From: Sphingopyxis macrogoltabida
GTDB taxonomy: Bacteria > Pseudomonadota > Alphaproteobacteria > Sphingomonadales > Sphingomonadaceae
Direction of reading: 5' to 3'
Assembly (NCBI GenBank): GCA_003241685.1
Contig: QFPJ01000004.1
Location: 62,001-126,000 of the forward strand
Length of the DNA: 64,000 bases
The position numbers were made by a program, and so were the translations under genes. The notes beneath the pieces were generated by a model, which was not told where the DNA came from, ran no database searches, and saw nothing but the letters and a program-made list of their open reading frames with translations. Shown here one piece after another: positions 18,138 through 27,239 of this stretch (its first letter is position 1; every line of letters starts with the position of its first letter).

Positions 18138-18706
18138 CAGCCGGCGATATAACGGTCGGTGGGGCGCGTGGGCAGGCCGTCGATGCTGGTGGTGCGGCCC
18201 TGTAGCTTGGCGACCCATTCGGCGGGGTTGGCCTGGCGATGATATTTCTGCAGCGTCTCGCGTTCCTGTTGCAAGTCCATGCGCGGGACGCCCCAGCCGC
18301 AGCTTGTCTGGACGCTGTCGACGTCGATGACGAAAATCTGGCGGGTGCCGGGCAGCAGCGTGAAATGCGCCGCCAGCGCGTCCCATTCATCGTCCTGCGG
18401 CAACACCGCGCGGCCATGGCCATAGATACGCAGGATCAGCGCGCTGCGGTCGAAGGCGCAGAACATGAGGGTGATGCGGCCGCGATCCGCCTGTTCGGCG
18501 GCCAGATGCGCGTGGGTCTCGTTGCCCGATCCGCCCAGATCCAGATAGGCGACCTGGCGATCCGACAGGATGCGAAAGCTGTCGGCATAGCCCTTGGGCG
18601 ACAGGTTGATCCGTCCGTCGGCGGCGGCGGTCGCGGTGAAATAGACCGGCTGCGCCTCGATGAAGGCGATGTGCCGGTCGGTCAGCGTGTCGGTGAATTC
18701 GGCCAT
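18137..18706 (-). CDS. Pyridoxamine 5'-phosphate oxidase-like FMN-binding protein
   Basis: 189 residues with the split-barrel flavin fold: INLSPKGYADSFRILSD and VAYLDLGGSGNETHAHL are typical of the PNPOx-related family that includes general stress flavoproteins. True PdxH enzymes are somewhat longer and have different C-terminal residues, so a redox role with FMN or F420-like cofactor is more likely than vitamin B6 synthesis. Overlaps DUF2007 by one base at its 3' end. Confidence 0.82.
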   Translation of the reverse strand: MAEFTDTLTDRHIAFIEAQPVYFTATAAADGRINLSPKGYADSFRILSDRQVAYLDLGGSGNETHAHLAAEQADRGRITLMFCAFDRSALILRIYGHGRAVLPQDDEWDALAAHFTLLPGTRQIFVIDVDSVQTSCGWGVPRMDLQQERETLQKYHRQANPAEWVAKLQGRTTSIDGLPTRPTDRYIAG

Positions 18707-18752
18707 GCGGCGTGTCCTCTGGCAAGGCGGGCGGGATTTGCCGGCCGGTCTA

Positions 18753-19337
18753 TCACCATTGGCGGCCCTCTTCTATGGCCGCCGCCTCGCCCGGCCGGTC
18801 GGCGCGGCCGAGCGCGGCGTTGCGATGGGGAAAGCGGCCGAAGCGGTCGATGATGTCGAAATGCTTCTGTGCGTAATCGGCCGCCTCCGGATCGGCGAGC
18901 TGGCTCATCAGGCGCAGCGATTCGCGCTGGTCGGCGATGTCCTCGCTATGTTCGAACGGCAGATAGGCGAACTGGCGCCGCTCCTCGGGCCAGGCGGCGT
19001 CCCAGCCGCGCGCGACGATGCCGCGCGCCAGCGCCCGTGCCAGATCATCGGTTGCGAAGGCGTCGGCGCGGCCGCGAAAGATGTTGCGCGGCACCTGATC
19101 GAACAGAATCACCGCCGCCAGCGCGGTATCGGGATCGGCCAGGAAGGTTTCGGCCGGCTGCGACCGGAGCGCCGCGTGCCAGTCGCCCGCCAGCGTCCGC
19201 ACCGCATCGTCGAACGCCGCGCCGCCCCCATACCAATCGTCGCGCCCATGCGCGTCGAACCAGAAGGCGAGCAATTGCGCCGGCCAGTCGGCGGGCGGCG
19301 GCGGGGTCTGCGGGTCGTTATCGTCGGTCATCGCCAT
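18753..19337 (-). CDS. DUF924 family protein
   Basis: 194 residues. The segments LLAFWFD, FDQVPRNIFRG, and FAYLPFEHSEDIADQ are the signature of DUF924, an alpha-helical TPR-like family without known biochemical function. An alternative ATG two codons further in (19331) has GGGATGG upstream. It ends 46 bases before the PNPOx-like gene and probably belongs to the same minus-strand run. Confidence 0.85.
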   Translation of the reverse strand: MAMTDDNDPQTPPPPADWPAQLLAFWFDAHGRDDWYGGGAAFDDAVRTLAGDWHAALRSQPAETFLADPDTALAAVILFDQVPRNIFRGRADAFATDDLARALARGIVARGWDAAWPEERRQFAYLPFEHSEDIADQRESLRLMSQLADPEAADYAQKHFDIIDRFGRFPHRNAALGRADRPGEAAAIEEGRQW

Positions 19338-19426
19338 CCCAACGCGGCATGCGGCCTGCGCGTTGCATGGCCGCGAGCCGCGATCCACGGCGTTTTCGGC
19401 GTTGGCGGCAGGGGACCGGCCCGATC

Positions 19427-19831
19427 CTATTCGGCTTTCGCGCGCCGGTAGGGCACGAACTGGCCCAGCGAGACGAAGCCCGAATAAAAATGGCTGGAGC
19501 GGTCGCGCAGCTGGACCACGTCGATGCTGCACAATTGGCCGCCGGTCGGCTTGGTGACGAGGATGTCGTCGTCGTCGAGCGATTCGGCGCCGCCGCGCGG
19601 GCGGTTGACCCACAGGGTGGCGCCGCTGCGATAGACGATCGCCGTGCCGTCGATGACCTGCGAACTGCCGAGGCTCGACAGCGGGAGGCAATCCTGCGGA
19701 TCGCCCGCGACGCGGCCTTCGAGCAGCTTGGCGAGCTTCGCCTCCGGCGTGGGTTTTTCGCGCGCCGTGGCGGCGGCGGGAATGGCCGCGACCGTCGCGG
19801 CGGCAAGAATGGAAAGGATCAGCGGACGCAT
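19427..19831 (-). CDS. Small secreted protein of unknown function
   Basis: 134 residues with a clear signal peptide (MRPLILSILAAATVAAIPAAATA), so periplasmic or exported. The mature part has two cysteines (PQDCLPLSSL and QLCSIDVVQL) that could form a disulfide and a pattern of short beta strands. Similar small proteins are frequent in sphingomonads but have no known role. The start was placed at the signal-peptide Met. Confidence 0.72.
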   Translation of the reverse strand: MRPLILSILAAATVAAIPAAATAREKPTPEAKLAKLLEGRVAGDPQDCLPLSSLGSSQVIDGTAIVYRSGATLWVNRPRGGAESLDDDDILVTKPTGGQLCSIDVVQLRDRSSHFYSGFVSLGQFVPYRRAKAE

Positions 19832-19917
19832 GGTTCGACTCCTGTGTCGTGGCAGCTCCCCGGCCCGGTCATACCGCCCCATGCGTTAACCGGGCCTGAC
19901 TGTTCCGCGCGGTCTTT

Positions 19918-21129
19918 TCAGCACGCCCCGTCGGGCAGGGTGATGCCGAAGGGCCCCTTGCACTTCTTCTTGGGCTTGTCGGCGGGCGCAGCCGCCTCGC
20001 CGCCGCTCGCGGTTCCCCCCATGCCGCCCAGATCGACGCCGACCATCAGCATCGTATAGGAACGGAAGCGCACCTTCGCCGTCCAGTCGATGGCCCAGGG
20101 CGCATTGCCGGCGGGCTTGGGCGGGAAGGAGAAATTCGCTTCGGGTCCGAAGGCGTTGAGGTTGCCGATCATCATCTCGCCCGACGCCTTCTTCGCCTCG
20201 GCCGGGATCTGACAGCTGGTCTGGCTGGTCGGCATGACGATCTTTTGGGTGATCAGTTTCGCGACGGTCGCGGGGGGCAGCCAGTCCCACAGGCCGCCGC
20301 CGAATTCCTTGGTCGCGCTGCTCGTCCACCACACGACGTCGCCGCCGCTCTGGGCATTTTCCATGCCGCCGAACGCCCAGGCGGCATAGCCGGTGGCGTT
20401 CGCGACGGGGCTCCAGCGGATCATCACCGATCCGTCGCCCTGCACCGCGGTCGAAGCCTGCACGCCGGGCATATAATCCTGAGCCAGCGTGAAATTGATG
20501 TCGGGGCCGACGTTGCTGGCGACGCGGTGCGCGCCGAGCAGCGAACTGTCCTTCGCCGGCATCTTCGCCGATTTGCCGTTCGGCCATTCCATATAGGATT
20601 TGCTGTTCGCCGCCGACACCTCGCGCACCATCGGCACGCTGGTCGAAAAGACGCCGGGCGGGAATTGCCCCGCCGCGACCTTGGCAAAATCGATGATCAC
20701 CGGCTGGCCCGGCCCCGCCTTGGCGCCGCAGCCCCAGAACAGCAGCAGCCGCCCCTTCGGCCGCTCGACATTGCCGGGCAGGTCGGGCGTGCCGCGCTCG
20801 GGCGCGATCAGCGGCACCGATTTGCCGAGCTTTGCCTGCGGCAGAAAGAAATGGTCGCCCTTCGGCGGCGGGGTGGTCGGCACCGTGTTCGACCCCAGGC
20901 GCAGGAAAAGCTGGCGGGCCAGCGCCTTGTCGGGGCCGCCGCCGAACATCATGCCCATCGCGCCGCCGATCCCGCCCTTTCCACCGCCCATCGCGGCAAA
21001 GCCCGAAAGGGTCGCGGCATCCATTTCGTAGCGCTCTGCCGGACCGGTGGTCTTTTGCTGCGCCGCGAGCGGGGCGGCGAGCAGGGCGGCGATGGTCGCC
21101 GCCGAAACGAAACGCAGACTCGAACGCAT
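19918..21129 (-). CDS. Secreted protein of unknown function (403 residues)
   Basis: Signal peptide MRSSLRFVSAATIAALLAAPLAAQ, then a Gly/Met-rich stretch (GGGKGGIGGAMGMMFGGG), a long domain with many Trp and Gly residues, and a Lys/Cys-rich end (KKKCKGPFGITLPDGAC). WAFGG and IRWSPVANATGYAAWAF look like repeated beta elements, the latter resembling a fibronectin-type strand. I do not recognise the family. Probably periplasmic or surface exposed. Monocistronic, as the neighbours have separate spacing. Confidence 0.7.
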   Translation of the reverse strand: MRSSLRFVSAATIAALLAAPLAAQQKTTGPAERYEMDAATLSGFAAMGGGKGGIGGAMGMMFGGGPDKALARQLFLRLGSNTVPTTPPPKGDHFFLPQAKLGKSVPLIAPERGTPDLPGNVERPKGRLLLFWGCGAKAGPGQPVIIDFAKVAAGQFPPGVFSTSVPMVREVSAANSKSYMEWPNGKSAKMPAKDSSLLGAHRVASNVGPDINFTLAQDYMPGVQASTAVQGDGSVMIRWSPVANATGYAAWAFGGMENAQSGGDVVWWTSSATKEFGGGLWDWLPPATVAKLITQKIVMPTSQTSCQIPAEAKKASGEMMIGNLNAFGPEANFSFPPKPAGNAPWAIDWTAKVRFRSYTMLMVGVDLGGMGGTASGGEAAAPADKPKKKCKGPFGITLPDGAC

Positions 21130-21291
21130 AGGATCCTCCCTGTTGCACGGCTGCCCCGCGCGGATGATGCGACCCGATTCTTCGAGATATTTGCGAAACC
21201 TATATGCGCGGACGAAGCGAACGCCAAGTGAGGTGCGTCACAGGCGCGGCGCGATCATGCCGCCGCAGGGCCCGCGCCCCGGCCCGATCGG

Positions 21292-22719
21292 TCAGGCGGT
21301 GCCGCCGACCGTCAGCCCGTCGACCAGCAGCGTGGGCTGGCCGACGCCCGCGGGGACGCTCTGGCCACCCTTGCCGCACACGCCGATGCCTTCGTCCAGC
21401 GCCATGTCGTTGCCGATGCCGCTGACCTTGGTCAGCACGCTGGGGCCGTCGCCGATCAGCGTCGCGCCCTTGATCGGGTCGCCGATCCGGCCGTTCTCGA
21501 CCATATAGGCCTCGGTGCAGGAAAAGACGAACTTGCCCGACACGATGTCGACCTGGCCACCGCCGAAGCTTTTGGCGAAAATGCCCTTCCTGACGCGGCT
21601 CAGCAGTTCGGCGGGATCGTCGCTGCCGCCCTTCATGAAGGTGTTGGTCATGCGCGGCATCGGCGCGTGGGCAAAGCTTTCGCGGCGGCCGTTGCCGGTC
21701 GGCGCCACGCCCATCAGCCGGGCATTGAGCCGGTCCTGCATATAGGCTTTCAGGATGCCGTCCTCGATCAGCACGGTTTCCTGCGTCGGGGTGCCTTCGT
21801 CGTCGATGCTGAGCGAGCCGCGCCGTTCGGCGATGCTGCCGTCGTCGACCACCGTCACCCCCGGCGCCGCGACGCGTTCCCCGATGCGGCCCGAAAAGGC
21901 GCTGGTGCCCTTGCGGTTGAAATCGCCCTCCAGCCCGTGGCCGATGGCTTCGTGCAGCAGCACGCCGGGCCAGCCGGGGCCGACGAGCACGGTCATCTCG
22001 CCCGCCGGGGCGTCGACCGCGCGCAGATTGACCAGCGCCTGCGCCAGCGCTTCGTCGATCGCGCGGTTCCACTGCGCGGGTTCGAACAATCGGTCGTACA
22101 TATAGCGGCCGCCGAGGCCGAAATAACCGCTCTCGCGCCGCCCGTTCTCCTCGACCACGATCGAGACGTTGAGGCGGACGAGCGGGCGGATGTCGGTCGC
22201 GAGGAAGCCGTCGGCGCGGACGATCTCGACCACCGACCAGCTGCCCGCGAGCGCGACCGATACCTGGACGATGCGCGGATCGCGGGCGCGGGCGGCGGCG
22301 TCGACCTCCTGACACAGCGCGACCTTTTTGGCGAAGGGGATGAGGTCGAGCGGATTCGCCTCGTCATACAGATGGCGGTTGGTGCGCGCGGGCGGCGCGG
22401 CGTGGGGCTGGCTTGCCGGGTCGAGCAGCGCCAGCGTCTCGGCGGCGCGGCGGATCGCCCCGGCGCTGATGTCGCTGGCATGGGCGAAACCCGTCATCTC
22501 GCCCGACACGGCGCGCAGGCCGAACCCCGCGTCGGTCGAATAATCGGCGGTCTTGAGGCGCCCGTCGTCGAATCCGAAGCTCTCGGTCGCGCGATATTGC
22601 AGATAAAGCTCGCCGTCGTCGGCCTTGGCCAGCGCCTCTTTCGCCAGCTTTTGCGCCAGATCGGGGTCGAGCGCGTCGGCGCGGTAGAGGAAGCGGCGGG
22701 GATCGGTGGGGCTTGTCAT
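21292..22719 (-). CDS. tldD: Metalloprotease TldD
   Basis: 475 residues. The zinc motif HEAIGH (256-261) followed by GLEGDFNRKGTSAFSG is diagnostic for TldD; partner PmbA/TldE lacks the motif and is not in this window. TldD/TldE is a heterodimeric cytoplasmic protease that degrades unfolded peptides and matures some modified peptides. Start ATG at 22719 opens directly into the conserved N-terminus. A 148-bp palindromic repeat lies just upstream. Confidence 0.94.
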   Translation of the reverse strand: MTSPTDPRRFLYRADALDPDLAQKLAKEALAKADDGELYLQYRATESFGFDDGRLKTADYSTDAGFGLRAVSGEMTGFAHASDISAGAIRRAAETLALLDPASQPHAAPPARTNRHLYDEANPLDLIPFAKKVALCQEVDAAARARDPRIVQVSVALAGSWSVVEIVRADGFLATDIRPLVRLNVSIVVEENGRRESGYFGLGGRYMYDRLFEPAQWNRAIDEALAQALVNLRAVDAPAGEMTVLVGPGWPGVLLHEAIGHGLEGDFNRKGTSAFSGRIGERVAAPGVTVVDDGSIAERRGSLSIDDEGTPTQETVLIEDGILKAYMQDRLNARLMGVAPTGNGRRESFAHAPMPRMTNTFMKGGSDDPAELLSRVRKGIFAKSFGGGQVDIVSGKFVFSCTEAYMVENGRIGDPIKGATLIGDGPSVLTKVSGIGNDMALDEGIGVCGKGGQSVPAGVGQPTLLVDGLTVGGTA

Positions 22720-22785
22720 AACGCCGATATAGGGAGGCGCGCGCCGTGCGCAAAGCGTCTTGGCTGCTCCGGCGTGTTTCATGGG

Positions 22786-22933
22786 TTCACGCGAAGACGC
22801 GAAGGCGCGAAGAAGATCGTTCCGGTCGACAGGCCCCTTCCATCTGCAACGGTGCGGCCAGAGGCGAAGTTGCAAAAGGAAAGCCGCTTCGCGGCCGGCA
22901 CAACATCTTCGCGCCTTCGCGTCTTCGCGTGAA
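22786..22933. repeat. 148-bp element with long inverted repeat arms
   Basis: Left arm 22786-22817 (TTCACGCGAAGACGCGAAGG, then CGCGAAGAAGAT) and right arm 22905-22933 are inverted copies, identical over 26 bp apart from a 3-base insertion. The centre (22818-22904) has no coding sequence. Looks like a non-autonomous palindromic element between tldD and the DUF4402 gene. Confidence 0.85.
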
Positions 22934-22963
22934 ATTTTTCAGCGCTTGCTGCCCCGGCGACGG

Positions 22964-23518
22964 CTACAGATAATTCACCGTCAGCGTAAAGGTCCCGCTG
23001 TAATCGCCCGCGGGCTGGTTCGCGGGGACGGTCAGCGTGCCGCCGATATAATAGGTCTGGACCCCGCTGGGCAGCAGGGTCGCGCCGAGCAGCGCGATGC
23101 CGCCGCCGCTGGTGCTCGCGGCGCGGACCAGGCTGGCGGTCATCGTCGGCGCGCCGCCGCCGACGCGCGACAGGGTCACCGACGTGCTGCCCGAAACGGT
23201 GATCAGCAGGATGCCGCCGGTGCCCTGGAACATCGCGCGCTGGCCTTCGTTGCCGACGGGGGTGACGCCGCCGCCGGTGCCGCGCGCATTGGTGACGGGG
23301 TTGATCGTGACCGTGCCGCCCGTGGTGCCGCTGATCAGCGTGCCGAAGTCGAGATCCTCGGTCTTGATCAGCGTGTTCGGGCGGACGACCGCGGCGGTCG
23401 CGGTGCCGCCGAAATCGGCGGCCCTTGCCGGAACGGCAAGGCTGGCGGCGGCCAGAGCGGCCATGATGGCAAGGCGGTGGTCAGCCGCCGGTCGAAGTCT
23501 GGTCACGCGAATCCCCAC
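22964..23518 (-). CDS. DUF4402 secreted protein
   Basis: 184 residues with a signal peptide (cleavage near VPARAAD) and a single beta-sandwich domain of the DUF4402 type: LDFGTLISGTTGGTVTINP, a central strand series, and the ending PAGDYSGTFTLTVNYL. Members are extracellular or surface proteins of unknown role with pilin-like beta sandwiches. A pilus usher or chaperone gene is not nearby, so it may act alone. Confidence 0.85.
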   Translation of the reverse strand: MGIRVTRLRPAADHRLAIMAALAAASLAVPARAADFGGTATAAVVRPNTLIKTEDLDFGTLISGTTGGTVTINPVTNARGTGGGVTPVGNEGQRAMFQGTGGILLITVSGSTSVTLSRVGGGAPTMTASLVRAASTSGGGIALLGATLLPSGVQTYYIGGTLTVPANQPAGDYSGTFTLTVNYL

Positions 23519-23625
23519 CGATTCTGGTTCTGGTCGACCGGATTATGCCGCCAAGGCATGAAGCCGGTGTGCGCGGGGATGGTAAACCGGGCGTTTACCC
23601 GGCGAACGCGGAAAGGGACGCGGCT

Positions 23626-23705
23626 GTTATCGGCGATGCCGCCGGCGCCTAACCGTTATCGGCGATCCCGCCGGCGCCTAACTTTTGTCGGCGATCCCGC
23701 CGATC
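23626..23705. repeat. 29-bp tandem repeat at the 3' end of the zinc-finger gene
   Basis: GTTATCGGCGATGCCGCCGG... repeats with a 29-base period: 23626-23654, 23655-23683, and a partial unit into the coding end from 23684. The extra units copy the last codons and stop of the CHCC zinc-finger gene. Confidence 0.8.
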
Positions 23706-23881
23706 AGGACAAAGCGCCGGTCGCAATAGCCGCAATCGACGAAGCCGTCGTCGGCGTCGATCTCCAGCCACACGCGCGGGTGGCCGAGCGCGGCGTTGGC
23801 GAGGCCGTCGCCGGTGCCGTCGCAGGCAATGCGGCTTTTTGAGACGCGGATCGTTTCGGGTGCGGGAGCGGGCTGAGTCAT
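23678..23881 (-). CDS. CHCC zinc-finger domain protein
   Basis: 67 residues. Cys20, His34, Cys50 and Cys53 give the C-H-C-C ligand set of the PF10276 family, whose eukaryotic member is the complex I subunit NDUFS6. Bacterial versions are small cytoplasmic zinc proteins, possibly linked to respiratory complex assembly. Start at the Met of MTQPAPAPET. The last codons have been tandemly duplicated downstream, outside the gene. Confidence 0.82.
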   Translation of the reverse strand: MTQPAPAPETIRVSKSRIACDGTGDGLANAALGHPRVWLEIDADDGFVDCGYCDRRFVLIGGIADKS

Positions 23882-24121
23882 CGCAGGCGCCCATAGCAAG
23901 CGGCCGGGGGCGCTGCAATCGGCTCTGACGCCTTTGCGCCCTTGCGCCCTTGCCCCGCGCCCGGCGCGTTTCCGCAAAGACCGGCGCCGCGTGGAACGGC
24001 GGCCGCGCGATTCGGGGGGCACGGCCCCCGCCGCCCGTCTCGCAAGGCGCCGATTCGCGGCGGACGCTTGACCCCGCGCGCGATCGCGGCACAGTGGGGC
24101 GACAGCCGGAGGGACCGCCGA

Positions 24122-25024
24122 ATGACCATCGCGAAGAGCACCGCCAACGGGATCGAGATCACTTATGAGGACAAGGGGCCGCGCGACGCGCCCGTCATCC
24201 TGCTCGTCATGGGGCTTGGCGGCCAGCTGACCCTGTGGCCCGACGAGTTCGTCGACGCACTGAATGCGCGGGGTTTCCGCACCATCCGATACGACAATCG
24301 CGACGTTGGCCTGTCGACGCGCTTCGATGCGGCAGGGGTGCCGAACCTGAAATGGATGTTCGTCAAAACGATCCTGCGCCTGCCGGTGCGGCCGACCTAC
24401 AGCCTTGCCGACATGGCCGCCGACGGCATGGCGCTGCTCGATGTTCTGGGGGTCGGGCGGGCCCATATTGTCGGGGTTTCGATGGGCGGGATGATCGCGC
24501 AGCATATCGCGGCGCGCTACCCCGAACGGGTGCTGTCGCTGACGTCCGTGATGTCAACGACCGGCAACCCGCGCCTGCCCCGCGCGCGCAAGGAAGCGAT
24601 GCAGGCGCTGGCCAATCGCCCGATGAGCGGCGATGCGGAGGCCATGATCGCCTATTCGGTGCGCGCCGCGCGCATCATCGGCAGCCCCGGCTATCCGGCG
24701 GAGGAAGAACGGCTGCAGCGGCGGGTGCGCGGCGACTATGAACGCGGCTGGTATCCGCAGGGCGTCGCGCGGCAGATGGCGGCGATCGTCGCCGACGGCG
24801 ACCGGCGGCCGATGCTGAAAGCGATCACGGCGCCGACGCTGGTCATCCATGGCGAGGACGACCCGCTCGTCCCGCTGGCCGGCGGACGCGACACGGCGGA
24901 CAATATCGCGGGCGCGCGCCTGTTCACCATTCCGGGCATGGGCCACGACCTGCCGCTGGCGCTGGTCGACACGATGGCGGGCGCGATCGCGGACCACATC
25001 GACGGCGCCCTGGCGCCCGCCTGA
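24122..25024 (+). CDS. Alpha/beta hydrolase
   Basis: 300 residues with a complete catalytic triad: nucleophile S120 in GVSMGGM, acid in HGEDDP (246/247), and H275 in GMGHDLP. The oxyanion region LVMGLGGQL is near the N-terminus and YDNRDVGLS follows it. The closest general type is an esterase or epoxide-hydrolase-like enzyme; the substrate is unknown. GGAGGG about 8 bases before the ATG fixes the start. Monocistronic. Confidence 0.88.
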   Translation: MTIAKSTANGIEITYEDKGPRDAPVILLVMGLGGQLTLWPDEFVDALNARGFRTIRYDNRDVGLSTRFDAAGVPNLKWMFVKTILRLPVRPTYSLADMAADGMALLDVLGVGRAHIVGVSMGGMIAQHIAARYPERVLSLTSVMSTTGNPRLPRARKEAMQALANRPMSGDAEAMIAYSVRAARIIGSPGYPAEEERLQRRVRGDYERGWYPQGVARQMAAIVADGDRRPMLKAITAPTLVIHGEDDPLVPLAGGRDTADNIAGARLFTIPGMGHDLPLALVDTMAGAIADHIDGALAPA

Positions 25025-25073
25025 CGCGCCCACCCCCTGACGCGTCCCCCGGCCGCGCCCGTGCCGCCGCGGG

Positions 25074-27056
25074 TCAGCGCAGCAGCGCCGCCAGCGTCAT
25101 CAGCCATCCGTCGCCGGCCGCGCGATCGGCGCGCGGCACGGCGGGCAGATAGGCGCGGCAATCGAGGCAGCTTGCCTGGATAGATCCGGTCTGCGCCAGC
25201 ATCGCGACATCCTGCACCAGCCGCCGTTCGGTCATCTGGCGGTTCATCGCCGCGATGCCGAACCAGCCGCGCGGCGCGGCGGCGCTTTCCTGTTCGCTCG
25301 TCGTCATGCTGGCGAGCAGCCTGGAAAATTCGCTCGGCTCTTCCTCGAAATATTTGGCATGGAACGCCCCGTCGACCTTGGCGAGCTTCGCCGCGGCGGC
25401 GAGCGCGTCGGACAGGCCGCCGAACTGGTCGACCAGCCCGAACTGCCGCGCGCTGCCGCCGGCCCACACGCGGCCCTCGGCAATCTCCCGGATTTTCTCG
25501 ATCGGCTGTTTGCGGCTTTTGGCGACCAGCCCGGTAAAGCGGGCGTAAATATCCTCGACGCTCGCCTGTGCGAGCTGGTTGAACTGGTCGTTCAGCCCGC
25601 CCATGATGTCGGGCTGGCCCGACAGCGGCGTGGTGGCGATGCCGTCGGCGCTGACGCCGATCTTCGCCAGCGTCTTTTCGAAGCTGGGCAGGATGCCGAA
25701 GACGCCGATCGATCCCGTGATCGTTTCGGGTTCGGCAAAGATGCGGTCGGCGGGGGTCGAAATCCAGTAGCCGCCCGACGCCGCGACATTCGCCATGGAG
25801 ACCACCACCGGCAGCTTGCGGGCCTTCGCCGCGAGCAGCGCCTGGCGAATCTGTTCGGATGCCAGCACCGACCCGCCGGGCGAATCGACGCGCAGGACGA
25901 TCGCCTTCACCCCGCTGTCGTCGGCGGCATCCAGGATATGCTGGGCGATCGTTTCGCCGCCCGCGGTGCCGTTCGGCGCTTCGCCGTCGATGATTTCGCC
26001 GACCACGGGCACGACGGCGATTGCCGCGCCGCCGGTCGCGGGCGGGTTGGCGGCGACCCAGTTTTCGAGCGGGATCGCCTTATAATCCCATGGCTTGCTG
26101 TCGTCGTTCGCGCCGCTGATTTCCGCCACGCGCTGGCCGAAGGCCATGCGGCTGCCGAGCTTGTCGACCAGACCGGCGTCGAGCGACGCCTTGCCAAGAT
26201 CGTTGCCGGCGGCGCGGACGGCGGCGGCGGTGTCGGCGATGAAGGGATCGATCCGCGCTTTCGGGCGCGCTTTTTGTACATCGGCGCGCCAGCCGTCCCA
26301 CAGCGCGCCGGCGTAGGCGAGGTTCGCTTCCTTGGCTTCGGGGGACTGGTCTTCGCGCAGGAAGGGTTCGACGGCGCTCTTGAAGGTGCCGACGCGATAG
26401 ATGTTGGCGGTCACGCCCAGCCGGTCCATCAGCCCCTTGTAATAAAGGCGCGAACCGCCCGGTCCGGCGATCGCGACGCCGCCGATGCCGTCGGCCCAGA
26501 TTTCGCTGGCATGGGCCGCGATCTGGTAGCTGTCGGTGGTATAGGCGGTGGCAAAGGCCAGCACCGGCTTTTTCTTCGCGCGTACCTTGTCGATCGCATC
26601 GCCGATGTCGGCGAGCGAGACCTGGCCGCCGCCGAGGAAGCGGTCGAGATCGAGCACCACCGATGTCACGCGCTTGTCGTTCGCCGCCGCCTCCAGCGCC
26701 TGAACGATATCGCGCGTCCGCATCTCGCGCAGCTGGTTGCCGCCCGACAGCGCAGCCAGCGTATCGACTTCCGCCGGCTGTTCGGAAACGACGCCGTCGA
26801 ATTCGATCAGCAGCGCGCCGTCGCTGACCGGCAGCCCGGCGCTGGGCCGCGCGGCGAGCAGTCCGAACAGGACGACGAAGAACAGCAGCAGAAAGATCAG
26901 CGCCAGCCCGTCCTTGATCGCGACGAGCAGGTTCCAGACCTTGCGCGGAAAGCTGGTGCCGCCGCGCGGCCGCTCCTCTCCGGGCAGCGGCCGGCGAACG
27001 GGAATGGCCCAGGGGCCGGCGGGGTCGTTGGGGGCGCTGGTCGTGCTGTCGGTCAT
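25074..27056 (-). CDS. sppA: Signal peptide peptidase SppA, 67-kDa type
   Basis: 660 residues, a membrane-anchored serine protease with two tandem S49 domains. One membrane helix lies at about 51-69. The catalytic dyad is visible: K226 in RVGTFKSAVEPF in the first domain and S427 in NVAASGGYW in the second. It cleaves leftover signal peptides in the inner membrane. The C-terminus (CLDCRAYLPAVPRADRAAGD) extends past the usual end with a CxxC pair, of unknown meaning. Confidence 0.93.
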   Translation of the reverse strand: MTDSTTSAPNDPAGPWAIPVRRPLPGEERPRGGTSFPRKVWNLLVAIKDGLALIFLLLFFVVLFGLLAARPSAGLPVSDGALLIEFDGVVSEQPAEVDTLAALSGGNQLREMRTRDIVQALEAAANDKRVTSVVLDLDRFLGGGQVSLADIGDAIDKVRAKKKPVLAFATAYTTDSYQIAAHASEIWADGIGGVAIAGPGGSRLYYKGLMDRLGVTANIYRVGTFKSAVEPFLREDQSPEAKEANLAYAGALWDGWRADVQKARPKARIDPFIADTAAAVRAAGNDLGKASLDAGLVDKLGSRMAFGQRVAEISGANDDSKPWDYKAIPLENWVAANPPATGGAAIAVVPVVGEIIDGEAPNGTAGGETIAQHILDAADDSGVKAIVLRVDSPGGSVLASEQIRQALLAAKARKLPVVVSMANVAASGGYWISTPADRIFAEPETITGSIGVFGILPSFEKTLAKIGVSADGIATTPLSGQPDIMGGLNDQFNQLAQASVEDIYARFTGLVAKSRKQPIEKIREIAEGRVWAGGSARQFGLVDQFGGLSDALAAAAKLAKVDGAFHAKYFEEEPSEFSRLLASMTTSEQESAAAPRGWFGIAAMNRQMTERRLVQDVAMLAQTGSIQASCLDCRAYLPAVPRADRAAGDGWLMTLAALLR

Positions 27057-27239
27057 CGCGCAAATCTAGGGCGGCGCCGCGCCCTTGGCAATCGGGGCTT
27101 CGACGGGCGGGCGATGCACGCCCACAGACCGCGTTGTCCAAAACCCGTTCGCATTGGGCGACGCCGCGATGCCGGTCGGCCGTCCGCGCTTTCGGGACGT
27201 CCCGCCTTCGCGCGACGCGAACGAAAATCTAGAGAAGTC

